A DNA stretch of 64,000 nt from the NCBI RefSeq assembly GCF_030817175.1, contig NZ_JAUSYY010000001.1, positions 3,596,001-3,660,000 on the forward strand. Reading direction: 5' to 3'. The DNA is from Agromyces ramosus (GTDB lineage Bacteria > Actinomycetota > Actinomycetes > Actinomycetales > Microbacteriaceae). Of the stretch, positions 16,127-25,291 are shown in pieces. Position 1 is the stretch's first letter; each line of letters starts with the position of its first letter. The notes under the pieces were generated by a model that did not search any database, was not told where the DNA came from, and saw only the letters and a list, made by a program, of their open reading frames with translations. A program made the position numbers and the translations under genes.

Positions 16127-16161
16127 CGTTCGGTCGCAGTGCCGACTTCTGGAGCCAGGGT

Positions 16162-16167
16162 TACTGT
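16162..16167 (+). promoter_or_regulatory. Leaderless-type -10 hexamer for the DUF1801 gene
   Basis: TACTGT, six bases (ggaccc) before the ATG at 16174; no ribosome site is present. Confidence 0.55.
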
Positions 16168-16173
16168 GGACCC

Positions 16174-16599
16174 ATGGCCGGCAAGCCCAACAAGACGCAC
16201 GCGACCGACGCCAGCGTCGATGCCTTCATCGCCGAGCTGCCGAGCGAGACGATGCGCGATGACAGCCGCGCCCTGATCCGGCTCATGCAGGAGCTCACCG
16301 GCGAAGCGCCCCGGATGTGGGGGCCGACCATCATCGGCTTCGGCTCGTACCACTACCGCTATGCGAGTGGTCGTGAAGGAGATGCGCCCCTTGCGGGATT
16401 CAGTCCGCGCAAGCCCGAGCTGGTGATCTACCTCATGTCCGAGGTGCTGGCGCCCGAGCTGATGGCCACGCTCGGCAAGCACCGGCGCGGCAAGGTCTGC
16501 CTGTACGTGAAGCGGCTGGACGACGTCGACCTGGGCGTGCTCACGACCCTGATTCGGCGCTCGATCGCGCTGGCCGAGGAGACGTACCCGCAGGCCTAG
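16174..16599 (+). CDS. DUF1801 domain protein
   Basis: A 141-residue protein with the DUF1801/YdhG pattern: an N-terminal VDAFIAELPSE helix, MWGPTIIGFGSYHYRY in the centre, FSPRKPELVIYLM, and a C-terminal GKVCLYVKRLDDVDL block. The whole domain is present at normal length. Its biochemical role is unknown. The gene appears leaderless, with TACTGT six bases before the ATG. Confidence 0.85.
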   Translation: MAGKPNKTHATDASVDAFIAELPSETMRDDSRALIRLMQELTGEAPRMWGPTIIGFGSYHYRYASGREGDAPLAGFSPRKPELVIYLMSEVLAPELMATLGKHRRGKVCLYVKRLDDVDLGVLTTLIRRSIALAEETYPQA

Positions 16600-16792
16600 C
16601 CGGTTTCGGTTCGATGCCGATGGCGGGCCCGAGCGGACGCTTGTCGGACGCGGCCCGCAGACCCGCCACACGATCCTCGGCCAGACGCGTTCAATCGTGC
16701 ACAGTTCGGGCCGAAAGCAGCGATTTCCGCTCGGTGACCGTACCGTCGAAGGCGAGAATTGCTCCGCAACTCTGACTACAAGGAAGTAGTTC

Positions 16793-19541
16793 ATGACCTC
16801 TTCGCGCACCCTCACGAGAATCGCTGCGATCGGCATCACGGGTGTCGTCGTCGCCACCCTGATGAGCGCCAATGCATCACCGGCCGTCGCTGCCCCGAAC
16901 GCCGTGCAGGCCACGCTCCATGCCTCCCCGACCGGCTCCGGCACGGCGTGCACCAGCACGAGCCCATGTTCGCTCGAGGGCGCCCGCGACCGGGTGCGGC
17001 TCATCAACGCCCACATGACGGGTGACATCGTGGTGAAGCTCGCCGGCGGCGACTATGCGATCGGGTCGACGTTCCGGCTGACGGAGAGCAGCAGCATCCA
17101 TGACTCGGGAACCAACGGATTCACGATCCGCTACGAAGCGGCAGCCGGGGCGACCCCGGTATTCAGTGGGGGGCGATCCATCACCGGGTTCTCGGCAACG
17201 AGCGGCAGCGGCTCCACCTCGATCTACTCAGCGCCGCTGCCGTCTGCCGACTTCGCCGTCGGCTTCAACTCGAGGGAGCTGTACGTCAACGGCGTGCGCG
17301 CGACGCGCGCCCGCTCGACGACCTCGCCGAGTGGTTTCGTGGCCGGAAACGATGTCAACGTTCCCGCCTACACGGTGCCGACGACCGGTCAGTTCGCCGG
17401 CATCGCGTCGTGGACGAACCAGGACGACATGGAAATCGTCAGCCAGAAGTCCTGGAAGATGCGCCGATGGGGGATCGCGTCCGTCAGCGGTTCGACGGCG
17501 ACCATGGATGCCGCGGGCTGGACGAATGCCTTCACGCAGCCCGGGTACTACCCGAACACGTCGGGCGTGTCGTGGCTCGAGAACGCCAAGGCGCTGCTGG
17601 ACACACCCGGCGAGTGGTTCCTCGACCGCACGCAGCGGGTCCTCTCCTACATGCCGAAGGCAGGCGAAGACCTCGCAACGGCGTCGGTGGTCTTCGGCGG
17701 CACCGTGAAGCTCCTCGACGCAGCGGGCACGTCGTCGACGCCGCTTCGGAACGTCACCTTCGACGGCGTGCGATTCGAGTACGACAGCTGGCTCGAGCCG
17801 AGCGACGGAAGTGGCTACGCCGACTTCCAGTCGGGTGCGATCTACCACGCGCCAGGCGATTGGTCGCAGGCGAACTACCTGACTCCGGCCGGCGTCAGCT
17901 TCGGCTATGCGAAGTACATCACCGTCAAGAACTGCACCTTCACGCACATGGCCAATGCCGCACTCTCATTCGGCGCCGGAGTGCAGAACAGTGTCATCGA
18001 CCGGGAACACCTTCAGGGACATCGGAGGCAACGGAATCAATGTCGGCGGCATCACCATCGCCGACCACAACGCGACCGATCCGGCAGTGATCACGCGCAA
18101 CGTCACGGTGTCGAACAACGACATCACGACCGTCGGCGCACAGTACTACGACAACTCCGCGATCAACGTGGGCTACACCCAAGCGACCGATATCGCCCAC
18201 AACACGCTTCATGACCTTCCGTACACCGGGATCTCGCTCGGCTGGGGGTGGGGCTACGTCGACACCCTTGGCAGCACGGTGGCCAAGAACAACATCGTCC
18301 GTGGAAACAAGATCCACGACTTCATCAAGGCGCTGGACGACGGGGGCGGGATCTACACGCTGGGCAACCAACCGGGCACCAAGGTCGTCGACAACTACAT
18401 CTACGGCGACAAGAAGCCATACGGCAACCTCTACCGCGACAACGGGTCGGGGTTCATTCTCGACACCAACAACGTCGTCAGCAAGCAGGACACCACGATG
18501 AACACGTGGTACTTCACGAATGTCGGAAGTGGCGGCTATTGGAACGCGCACGACAACGTCAGCCAGGGGAACTACTACTCGGCGGGCATGACGAACAACG
18601 GTGCCAGCGGCCAGAACACGGTGGGTTCCAACACGTCCGTCGCACTGTCGGGAGGCGCGTACCAGTGGCCGGTCGGGGCGCAGAACGTCATCAGCCAGTC
18701 CGGCGTCGGCGGAGCGAACATCACGGCCGTCGGTGAGGTTCCGATCTCACAGGGCAAGGTGGCCACGGCGTCCTCGATCTACTCGGCGCCGTACGATGCG
18801 TCGAAAGCCGTCGACGGCGATCCGACGACGCGGTGGGCGCAGCTCGGCGGAGCGCCCGACCCGTCGTGGCTCCGGGTCGACCTGGGCGCGAACCACGCGA
18901 TCACGCGGATCAACACGTCCGCGTACCTCCTCAGCGGGTTGGGCATGAAGTACACGATCGACTACTCGGTCGACGGAACGACGTGGAGTTCGTACGTGGA
19001 CAAGACGTCGGAGGCGAACGTGCCTGGTGAGGAGGTGAAGGCCGGTCTCGTGATCGCGCGGTACGTGAGGCTGAATTTCACCGACACGCAGTTCCAAGGT
19101 GGAAGCATCTTCCAGTTCGATGTGTACGGGACCGTCCCACCGCCCCTCTCGCAGGGGAAGCCGGCGACGGCGTCGTCGATCTACTCCGAGCCGTATGACG
19201 CCTCGAAAGCGGTCGACGGCGACACGACGACACGGTGGGCGCAACTGGGTGGTGCGCCGGATCCCTCATGGCTCAAGGTCGACCTCGGCGCCGATCACAC
19301 GGTGACGAGTGTCAGCACGCTCGCGTACCTCCTGTCGGGGCACGCGGTGAGGTACAAGATCCAGTACTCCACCGATAACACGACGTGGAACACGTTCGTG
19401 GACAAGACCACCGTCGACTCCATTCCGGGAACGGATGCCGCGCCCGGGGGATCCGTCACCGCACGGTACGTGCGGATCACGTTCACCACGACCTACGCCC
19501 AGGGCGGAAGCATCTACCAGTTCGACGTCGCCGGGTACTAG
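16793..19541 (+). pseudogene. Secreted right-handed beta-helix protein with two discoidin domains, frameshifted
   Basis: Two overlapping frames form one gene. The first (from the ATG at 16793, ribosome site AAGGAAG) has a Sec signal peptide cut after AVAA and a beta-helix region with LYVNGVRATRAR and the repeated IT/V-N-C pattern of pectate-lyase-like folds. At 17998-18003 (GACCGGGAAC) the coding frame shifts by one base, and the second frame continues the helix (GNTFRDIGGNGINVGG) to the end with two F5/8-type-C discoidin domains. Removing one base restores a protein of about 915 residues. It would bind and perhaps cleave plant polysaccharide outside the cell. Either a real null allele or a sequence error. 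Confidence 0.8.
18741..19538 (+). repeat. Tandem duplication of a discoidin (F5/8 type C) domain
   Basis: Two copies of about 400 bases (18741-19130 and 19140-19538) encode near-identical opening blocks: QGKxATASSIYSxPYDASKA, then TTRWAQLGGAPDPSWL and VDLGA. The DNA is also similar, so the duplication is recent or homogenised. Discoidin domains usually bind carbohydrate. Confidence 0.8.
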
Positions 19542-19572
19542 GCGAGGGCCGGAGCGGCCCGGCGAGTCCAAC

Positions 19573-19578
19573 TAGCGT
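19573..19578 (+). promoter_or_regulatory. Leaderless-type -10 hexamer for the 19585-20037 gene
   Basis: TAGCGT followed by six bases (ggacgt) and the ATG at 19585. Confidence 0.5.
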
Positions 19579-19584
19579 GGACGT

Positions 19585-20037
19585 ATGAGCCACGCCGACA
19601 CGTCGCCGCCGTACCTCGACGAGCACGCACTGACGATCGAGGCGAGCCGCGAGGCGGTGTGGCGCTCGTTGCTCGCGATGCCGGACTCGATGATCTCGGC
19701 AACCTTCGCGCGCCTCCTCGGGTGCGTCGACGCCGAGGCATCCGGACCCCGACCGCTGACCGAGGGCTCGGTCGTACCGGGATTCCGCGTCGTCACCGCC
19801 GACGTGCCGAGCGAGCTCGCCCTGGCCGGCCGCCATCACTTCTCCGACTACCTGCTCGTCTTCCGCCTCGACGAGCTCGCGCCCGACCGCACACGAATCC
19901 GCGCCGAGAGCCGTGCGGCGTTCCCCGGCGCGAGGGGAGCCGTCTATCGGATGCTCCTCCTCGGCACCGGCGGCCATGTGCTCGTCACCCGCCGAATGCT
20001 GGCCGCGGTGAAGCGCAGCGCCGAGCGGCGGCCCTGA
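19585..20037 (+). CDS. SRPBCC/DUF2867-like ligand-binding protein
   Basis: A 150-residue protein with ALTIEASREAVWRSLLAMPD at the start, a strand-rich middle (LALAGRHHFSDYLLVFRLDEL) and a long C-terminal helix, as in the START/SRPBCC fold that forms a hydrophobic ligand cavity. The middle resembles DUF2867. Substrate unknown. The gene appears leaderless (TAGCGT six bases upstream). Confidence 0.65.
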   Translation: MSHADTSPPYLDEHALTIEASREAVWRSLLAMPDSMISATFARLLGCVDAEASGPRPLTEGSVVPGFRVVTADVPSELALAGRHHFSDYLLVFRLDELAPDRTRIRAESRAAFPGARGAVYRMLLLGTGGHVLVTRRMLAAVKRSAERRP

Positions 20038-20080
20038 GCAGCTCGGTGACGGATGTCGCGAGGGCGAGCATGATGGAGGG

Positions 20081-20596
20081 ATGCCGACCTCCCTCGTCAT
20101 CGTCTCCGACACGCACGTCCCGAAGCGAGCACGAGCGCTTCCCCCGGTGCTGTGGGACGCAATCGAGGCAGCCGACCTGGTGATCCATGCGGGCGACTGG
20201 GTGGAGGTCGCGTTGCTCGACGAGCTCGAGGCGCGGTCCGCGCGACTCGTCGGCGTGGTGGGCAACAACGACGGGGCCGAGCTGCGGGCGCGACTGCCGG
20301 AGGTCGCGACGGCGGTGGTCGATGGCATCCGCCTCGCCGTCGTGCACGAGACGGGTCAGGCGACCGGTCGCGAGCAACGCATGGACGTCGCGTTCCCCGA
20401 CATCGACCTGCTCGTCTTCGGGCACAGTCACATCCCGTGGGACACGGTGTCGCCGGCCGGCATGCGCTTGCTGAACCCGGGTTCGCCGACCGATCGCCGG
20501 CGCCAGCCCGCCGGCACGTTCATGACCGCGATCGCCGCCGACGGGCGCCTCCGAGATCTCGAACTGGTGGCCGTCGATCCGCCGCGCCGCGGCTGA
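20081..20596 (+). CDS. YfcE/MJ0936-type metallophosphoesterase
   Basis: A 171-residue calcineurin-like phosphoesterase with the ordered metal-binding motifs SDTH (residues 9-12), HAGDW (about 36), GNND (about 61), VHE (about 87) and GHSH (about 114). Family members hydrolyse phosphodiesters with two metal ions. The VHE in place of GH is a common variation. CATGAT lies six bases before the ATG. Its neighbour downstream is convergent. Confidence 0.85.
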   Translation: MPTSLVIVSDTHVPKRARALPPVLWDAIEAADLVIHAGDWVEVALLDELEARSARLVGVVGNNDGAELRARLPEVATAVVDGIRLAVVHETGQATGREQRMDVAFPDIDLLVFGHSHIPWDTVSPAGMRLLNPGSPTDRRRQPAGTFMTAIAADGRLRDLELVAVDPPRRG

Positions 20597-20604
20597 CCAC
20601 CCGG

Positions 20605-21114
20605 CTAGCCTTGGCCGAGGCGGTGGTATCGGCGGTCGTGGTAGACGAGCGGCGGCGCAGGCGGCCCGAGGCGCACCTCGAGCACTTCGGCGGCGACGAG
20701 GGACGAGCTGCCGACCGGCACGATGTGCAGTGCCCGGCACCGCAGTGCCGCGGGCACATCGTCGAGCAGCGGCTCTCCGGTGTCGAGACGCGACCATCCC
20801 TGCTCGGCGGTGAAGCGCGGCGCACCCGAGTGGGCGAAGGCCTGGGCGAGGTCGAGGTGCCGGTCAGCGAGGAGATGCACGACGAACGTGTCGGCCGAGA
20901 GGAGAGCGCCCGCGGAGCCCGTTGCGCGCGTTACCGAGAAGGAGAGCGCCGGAGGATCGAGCGCGACCGAGGCGACGCTCGACGCGGTCAACCCGACGGG
21001 ACCAGAATCGGTGGTCGCCGTGATGAGCGCGATGCCGGCGGGGTGCACGCGAAACGCCGCCTTGAAGTCCGCGGCACGGGTCGTCGCCACCGGCCGCGTC
21101 GGGGCATCCGTCAT
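20605..21114 (-). CDS. Flavin reductase family protein
   Basis: A 169-residue FMN-binding split-barrel protein: [20 protein letters not shown] at the N-terminus, [15 protein letters not shown] in the FMN loop, and [10 protein letters not shown]. Members reduce FMN with NAD(P)H or act as flavoprotein oxidoreductases. The ATG at 21114 overlaps the stop of the ferredoxin gene (ATGA), so the two are translationally coupled. The pair faces soxR across a SoxR box, so it is probably induced by redox-cycling compounds. Confidence 0.85.
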   Translation of the reverse strand: MTDAPTRPVATTRAADFKAAFRVHPAGIALITATTDSGPVGLTASSVASVALDPPALSFSVTRATGSAGALLSADTFVVHLLADRHLDLAQAFAHSGAPRFTAEQGWSRLDTGEPLLDDVPAALRCRALHIVPVGSSSLVAAEVLEVRLGPPAPPLVYHDRRYHRLGQG

Positions 21115-21437
21115 GCGGGATGCACCTGGGGCGGCAGTGCGGCGACGAGCGGGTGGTCGAAGTCGAGCATGCCGGTCTTCGCGGCGCCGCCGGGTGAGCC
21201 GATGTCGTCGAAGAACTCGACGTTCGCCTTGTAGTAGTCGGCCCACATGTCGGGCAGGTCGTCTTCGTAGTAGATCGCCTCGACGGGACACACCGGTTCG
21301 CAGGCGCCGCAGTCGACGCATTCGTCGGGGTGGATGTACAGCGACCGCTCACCCTCGTAGATGCAGTCGACCGGGCACTCGTCGATGCACGCCTTGTCTT
21401 TGAGGTCGACGCACGGCAGGGCGATCACGTAGGTCAT
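21111..21437 (-). CDS. 7Fe/8Fe-type ferredoxin
   Basis: A 108-residue ferredoxin of the actinobacterial FdxA/FdxC type. The first cluster motif is C-x-DECPVDC near residue 18, the second [17 protein letters not shown] near 40. A C-terminal acidic extension after residue 60 ([20 protein letters not shown]) is typical of the group. It transfers electrons in the cytoplasm. It is coupled to the flavin reductase by a 4-base overlap and transcribed from the promoter region holding the SoxR box. Confidence 0.9.
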   Translation of the reverse strand: MTYVIALPCVDLKDKACIDECPVDCIYEGERSLYIHPDECVDCGACEPVCPVEAIYYEDDLPDMWADYYKANVEFFDDIGSPGGAAKTGMLDFDHPLVAALPPQVHPA

Positions 21438-21475
21438 CGGGTGGCCTTCATCACTCGCATGCATCCAAGCTAAAA

Positions 21476-21493
21476 CCTCAAGTACCCTTGAAG
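21476..21493. promoter_or_regulatory. SoxR operator (SoxR box)
   Basis: CCTCAAGTACCCTTGAAG, an 18-base imperfect palindrome that closely matches the enterobacterial sox box CCTCAAGTTAACTTGAGG (known from E. coli). It lies between the divergent ferredoxin and soxR genes, 20 bases before the soxR start. Confidence 0.85.
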
Positions 21494-21512
21494 TCAAAAC
21501 GAGAGGGCACGG

Positions 21513-22007
21513 ATGCCGCAGCACGACGAAATCGGATCGAGTGAGACGTCGGCGACGCGACACGCGCCCGACGAACTGCTGACCGTCGGTGAGATGAGCC
21601 GCCGCACGGGCGTCGCGCCGTCGGCACTCCGCTTCTACGAAGAGCTCGGACTCATCGCGTCGCACCGCACGGGCGGCAACCAGCGGCGCTACCCGCGGCA
21701 CATGCTGCGTCGGGTGTCGCTCATCGCCGTCGCGAAGCGCCTCGGCATCCCGCTGTCCGACGTGCAATCGGCATTCGAGAACGTGCCGCTCGACAGCACC
21801 CCGAGCCACGACGACTGGCAGCGCGCCTCGCGCCGCTGGAAACGGCAGCTCGAGGAGCGCCGGCTCGGCATCGAACGGCTCGAACAAGAGCTCACCGGAT
21901 GCATCGGCTGCGGATGCCTCTCGATGAAGGCCTGCGGCCTGCTGAACCCCGACGACGCCCTCGGCGACGACGGCGCCGGTCCGCGACGGCTCGACGCCTC
22001 CGCGTGA
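21513..22007 (+). CDS. soxR: SoxR redox-sensing MerR-family regulator
   Basis: A 164-residue MerR-type activator. The N-terminal domain holds [20 protein letters not shown] and the wing [15 protein letters not shown]; a dimerisation helix follows, then the [2Fe-2S] motif [12 protein letters not shown] (near residues 130-141), which is diagnostic for SoxR. Oxidation of the cluster activates transcription from operators such as the one 20 bases upstream. It is divergent from, and likely controls, the ferredoxin and flavin reductase genes. The N-terminal extension of about 22 residues before the domain may mean a later true start. Confidence 0.92.
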   Translation: MPQHDEIGSSETSATRHAPDELLTVGEMSRRTGVAPSALRFYEELGLIASHRTGGNQRRYPRHMLRRVSLIAVAKRLGIPLSDVQSAFENVPLDSTPSHDDWQRASRRWKRQLEERRLGIERLEQELTGCIGCGCLSMKACGLLNPDDALGDDGAGPRRLDASA

Positions 22008-22131
22008 CCGGCCGCCCGCACGATAGCCGCACACCGGGCGATCGTCCATCCCCTTTCAGGGCCGAGCCGAAGATCGTTGACTTGCAGTGCGGGCGCCGGT
22101 GCTCGACGGAGACGAGACGAGAGGGCTGACC

Positions 22132-22335
22132 ATGACCGACGCGACGGGAATGCCGTACGACGAGGAGCAATGGCAGGAGACGGTCACGAACGACGCCGTG
22201 GCCGGTGAGACGGTGCTGCCCGGAGTGGGCGACGGCAACGACGGCCCGACGGGCGGCTCGCCACGCGAGCAGGAGCCCATCTACGCCGAGAACGACCTCG
22301 CTGACGAGGAGATCGACCTCGACGACGAACCCTGA
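22132..22335 (+). CDS. Small acidic hypothetical protein
   Basis: A 67-residue, strongly acidic, probably disordered protein from the ATG at 22132. It contains MPYDEEQWQETV and an acidic tail LADEEIDLDDEP. Similar small acidic proteins occur widely in Microbacteriaceae without known role. A second acidic one is at 30761-31012. Confidence 0.55.
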   Translation: MTDATGMPYDEEQWQETVTNDAVAGETVLPGVGDGNDGPTGGSPREQEPIYAENDLADEEIDLDDEP

Positions 22336-22409
22336 CCCTCGGGACTCGACCGGACGGTCGAGCGGTGAAGCGTCGGCGGACGCCGGAGCGACGTCCGCCG
22401 ATACCCGCC

Positions 22410-23324
22410 TCAGCCGGCGGTGACGATGCGGGTGACCTCGGCGAGCACGTCGTGGTTGCTCGGCGCGTCGACGCGATCGGTGCGGGTCATGATCGCGAGG
22501 GTGACCGGGGCCTCTCCCGGTCGCCAGATGATGCCGGCATCGTTGACGACGCCGTAGCCGCCCAGCCCGGTCTTGTCGGCGAGTTCGAACGGCGGGGTCA
22601 GGCCCGCGAGGATCCGCCGGCCCGACGTCGTGTTGCGCAGCATCCACTCCTGCAGGCGTGCGCCGGTGAGCGCGCCGGCACCGTGATCGAGCATGAGCAG
22701 CTGGAACAGGTAGGCGATGTCGTCGGGTGTGGACGTGTCGCGTTCGTCGCCGGGAATCGCCTCGTTGACCTCGGGCTCGTCGCGGTCGAGGCGGGTTCGG
22801 GTCGCGCCGAGCGACTTCGCGAAGGTGGTGACCGCCTGGGTGCCCCCGAGTTCGCGCAGAAGCAGGTTTCCGGCGGTGTTGTCGCTGTAGCGGATGGCCG
22901 CGTCGGCGAGTTCCTCGGGCGTCGCGTGCCAGGTCTGGGTGTTAAGTTTCGTCGCCGTGCCGACGACGTCGTCGATCGTGAAGGGGATCGGCCTGGTCCA
23001 GTAGTCCTCGTCGTAGCCGCGCGCCCGTACGAGCGCACCGGCGGCGAGGCTCTTGAACAGCGAGCACATCGGGAAGAGCTCCTCGCCGCGGTAGCGGAAT
23101 GCCCTGCGCGAGCCGTGCACCAACGCCGTGACGCCGATGGTGACCGAGTTCGCCTGCTCGAGCGCGCGGATGGCCTCGTTCATCCGTCCGCGCCCGTCGA
23201 ACGACGGTGACGCGACGGCCGGTGAGCCGGTGAGCGTGGTGGCGGCGACGCCGGCGGTTGCGATGCCGCCGAGGGCGAGGATCGAGCGCCGGGAGATGGA
23301 TGTGTTCGGAATTCGTTGGGTCAT
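22410..23324 (-). CDS. Class A beta-lactamase
   Basis: A 304-residue exported serine beta-lactamase. Tat-type signal (SISRRSILALGG) at the N-terminus; SLFK with catalytic Ser88 and Lys91; SDN at 147-149; an EPEVNE omega-loop motif with the general-base Glu at about 183; and KTG at 251-253. All class A signatures are present at normal length, so hydrolysis of beta-lactams outside the membrane is expected. The start at 23324 is preferred to 23360 because it puts the Tat motif near the N-terminus. It is divergent from a LysR regulator, an arrangement like ampC-ampR. Confidence 0.92.
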   Translation of the reverse strand: MTQRIPNTSISRRSILALGGIATAGVAATTLTGSPAVASPSFDGRGRMNEAIRALEQANSVTIGVTALVHGSRRAFRYRGEELFPMCSLFKSLAAGALVRARGYDEDYWTRPIPFTIDDVVGTATKLNTQTWHATPEELADAAIRYSDNTAGNLLLRELGGTQAVTTFAKSLGATRTRLDRDEPEVNEAIPGDERDTSTPDDIAYLFQLLMLDHGAGALTGARLQEWMLRNTTSGRRILAGLTPPFELADKTGLGGYGVVNDAGIIWRPGEAPVTLAIMTRTDRVDAPSNHDVLAEVTRIVTAG

Positions 23325-23397
23325 GGCGGGAGTCTCGCGCGGCCCGATCGATGCAGGCAAAGCACTTCACCGACGCATCAATGCAAGAATCGCATGC

Positions 23398-24345
23398 ATG
23401 CCCCGACAGCTTGACCTCCGAGCCGCCTGCGAGGCGTTCGTCGCCGTGGCCGAGCGTGAGAGTTTCACCGCCGGCGCGAGCGCTGCCGGAGTCACCCAAT
23501 CGGTCGCGAGCCGCCGCGTGGCCGCCCTCGAAGACCACCTCGGTGCACGCCTGTTCGATCGATCCTCTCGTCGAGTGGCGTTGACGGCGTTCGGCCGCGG
23601 GGTACTGCCGAGCGCGGTCAAGCTCGTGACCGCGGCGCAGGAGCTCTCCGACGACGCGGGTCGTGCGTCGCACCTCACGGTGACCGTCGGCGTCCCGCTC
23701 CACACCGACCCCGCTGCCGCAGCCAGGTTGCGCGCCGCTGCCGGTGCGCAACGGATGCTCATCGACCTCGTGCCCGGGCTGCCCGCCGAGCGAGCCGAGG
23801 CGCTCGGAACGGGCCGCCTGCAGCTCGCCCTCGAACACGTGGAGCCCGACCGGGCCCGGTGGTCGACCCGGCTCGGGGTGGCGACGGCCCGGGTGCACGA
23901 ATCCGCCAACGATTTCTTCTTCGCCGAGCTCAGGCCGAGACGCGGGCGCAGCACCGTGCGCCGTCTCTGGCTGCAACCGGAGGATGACGTGCCGGCCGTG
24001 CGAGACCGTGTGGAACGCGTGCGCAACGGTGCCGCTCTTGCGCCCTCCCAGCTGCGCATCGCCCGCTCGGTCGTCAGCGCCATGTCGGAGGCGATCGGCA
24101 GCGACGACCTCGTGCTCTGCTCCCTGCGTGAGGCGAGGGAGTTCGGCCTGGGATGGCGTCCGCTCGGCGATGTCCACCTGATGCGCGGCTATGCACTCTC
24201 CTCTCGCGATGGCGACCTGGCCGTCCGCTTCATGACGGCGGCCGGACCGTTGCTCGCCGCCATGCTGCGATCGGATGGCGCTCATCAGGCGGAACACGCC
24301 GTCGCAGCGGAGCCCGGACCGAAGAATGCCGGCCATGCAGAGTGA
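23398..24345 (+). CDS. LysR-family regulator divergent from beta-lactamase
   Basis: A 315-residue regulator. The N-terminal winged helix has ACEAFVAVAERESFTAGASA and GVTQSVASRRVAALEDHLGA, then a substrate-binding domain of about 220 residues. The ATG at 23398 is chosen because the domain begins directly after it. It lies 73 bases from the divergent class A beta-lactamase and overlaps the serine hydrolase downstream, so it likely regulates one or both. The effector is unknown. Confidence 0.85.
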   Translation: MPRQLDLRAACEAFVAVAERESFTAGASAAGVTQSVASRRVAALEDHLGARLFDRSSRRVALTAFGRGVLPSAVKLVTAAQELSDDAGRASHLTVTVGVPLHTDPAAAARLRAAAGAQRMLIDLVPGLPAERAEALGTGRLQLALEHVEPDRARWSTRLGVATARVHESANDFFFAELRPRRGRSTVRRLWLQPEDDVPAVRDRVERVRNGAALAPSQLRIARSVVSAMSEAIGSDDLVLCSLREAREFGLGWRPLGDVHLMRGYALSSRDGDLAVRFMTAAGPLLAAMLRSDGAHQAEHAVAAEPGPKNAGHAE

Positions 24346-25243
24346 CCGCACCGCCCTTCGGGATGCTGCAGCCGTGCTCGACGATGCCGGGCTGCGCGCG
24401 TCGATCGCCGTTCGCGACCTGCGGTCGGGCCGTGGCATCGCGATGGGCGCAGATGAGCCGTACCCGCTGGCGTCGGTGGTCAAGCTCCCGCTCGCCCTCG
24501 CGATCCTGCAACGGTTCGCGAGGGGCGATCTCGATCCCGCGCAGCCGGTGCACCTCACCGACGAGGAGCGCACCCCGGGTCTCACCGGACTCTGCCGGTT
24601 CGGGCATCCCGCCACCGTCGCGGTCGAGGATCTGCTCTACCTCGCGGTGTGCGCGAGCGACGACACCGCGGCCGACGCACTCTTCGCCCTGTGCCCGCCT
24701 CGCGAGGTCACCGACGCGCTGCGCGACCTCGACATCACCGACATCACCGTGCGGCACTCGATTCGGGAGCTCCATCGCACGCTCGCCAGCAGGCTGTCGC
24801 CGGAGGAGATGCCGCAGGCGCTGACGCTCGCAATACAGGCATCGACGGCGGGAAAGGGCCACTTGATCCCGCAGCTCGACGTGACGAGCGCCAACTCGGG
24901 CACGGTGCGAGCGCTCGTGCAGCTTCTCGAGGCCATCTGGCGAAGCCCGCACCTCAGCGGAGTCAAGACACCGCTCCGTCGCCTGCTCGGCATGAACCTC
25001 ATGCGCCAGCGGCTCGCACCCGACCTCGAGTCCGACGATGCGGCGTGGCACTCCAAGACGGGCACCTTCCTGCATCTCCGGCACGAGGTCGGCGTGCTCG
25101 AGCATTCCGATGGCGGCGTGTTCGCCATCGCGGTGCTGAGCGAGTCGTCCGTGCCGGCGCAGCGGCAGCCCGCGGCCGAGCAGGCCTTGGGGCTCGCGGC
25201 GAAGCTGCTGCACGATCGCGTGCGCGCGGCGGGCTCGGCGTGA
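24335..25243 (+). CDS. Class A beta-lactamase-like serine hydrolase without signal peptide
   Basis: About 302 residues with the SVVK motif (Ser47, Lys50), SDD in place of SDN (near 108-110) and SKTGT near the C-terminus, so a PBP/beta-lactamase fold with a modified second motif. No signal peptide or membrane helix is present, so it appears cytoplasmic, unlike its neighbour. An omega-loop Glu is not obvious. The start overlaps the LysR stop by about 11 bases; a start at 24326 is possible. It may be an esterase or peptidase, not a true beta-lactamase. Confidence 0.8.
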   Translation: MQSDRTALRDAAAVLDDAGLRASIAVRDLRSGRGIAMGADEPYPLASVVKLPLALAILQRFARGDLDPAQPVHLTDEERTPGLTGLCRFGHPATVAVEDLLYLAVCASDDTAADALFALCPPREVTDALRDLDITDITVRHSIRELHRTLASRLSPEEMPQALTLAIQASTAGKGHLIPQLDVTSANSGTVRALVQLLEAIWRSPHLSGVKTPLRRLLGMNLMRQRLAPDLESDDAAWHSKTGTFLHLRHEVGVLEHSDGGVFAIAVLSESSVPAQRQPAAEQALGLAAKLLHDRVRAAGSA

Positions 25244-25244
25244 A

Positions 25245-25276
25245 AGAGGGGCGGATGCCGCGGTATCCGCCCCTCT
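25245..25276. terminator. Bidirectional terminator between serine hydrolase and msrA
   Basis: AGAGGGGCGGAT pairs perfectly with ATCCGCCCCTCT (12 bases) around an 8-base loop, directly after the stop at 25243 and before the convergent msrA stop. Confidence 0.75.
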
Positions 25277-25291
25277 CGTCAGCTGTTCGCG

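Noticed and set aside
22942-24615. Minus-strand reading frame of 557 codons over the LysR gene
   Set aside because: Overlaps three genes with recognisable domains on other frames; no motif of its own.
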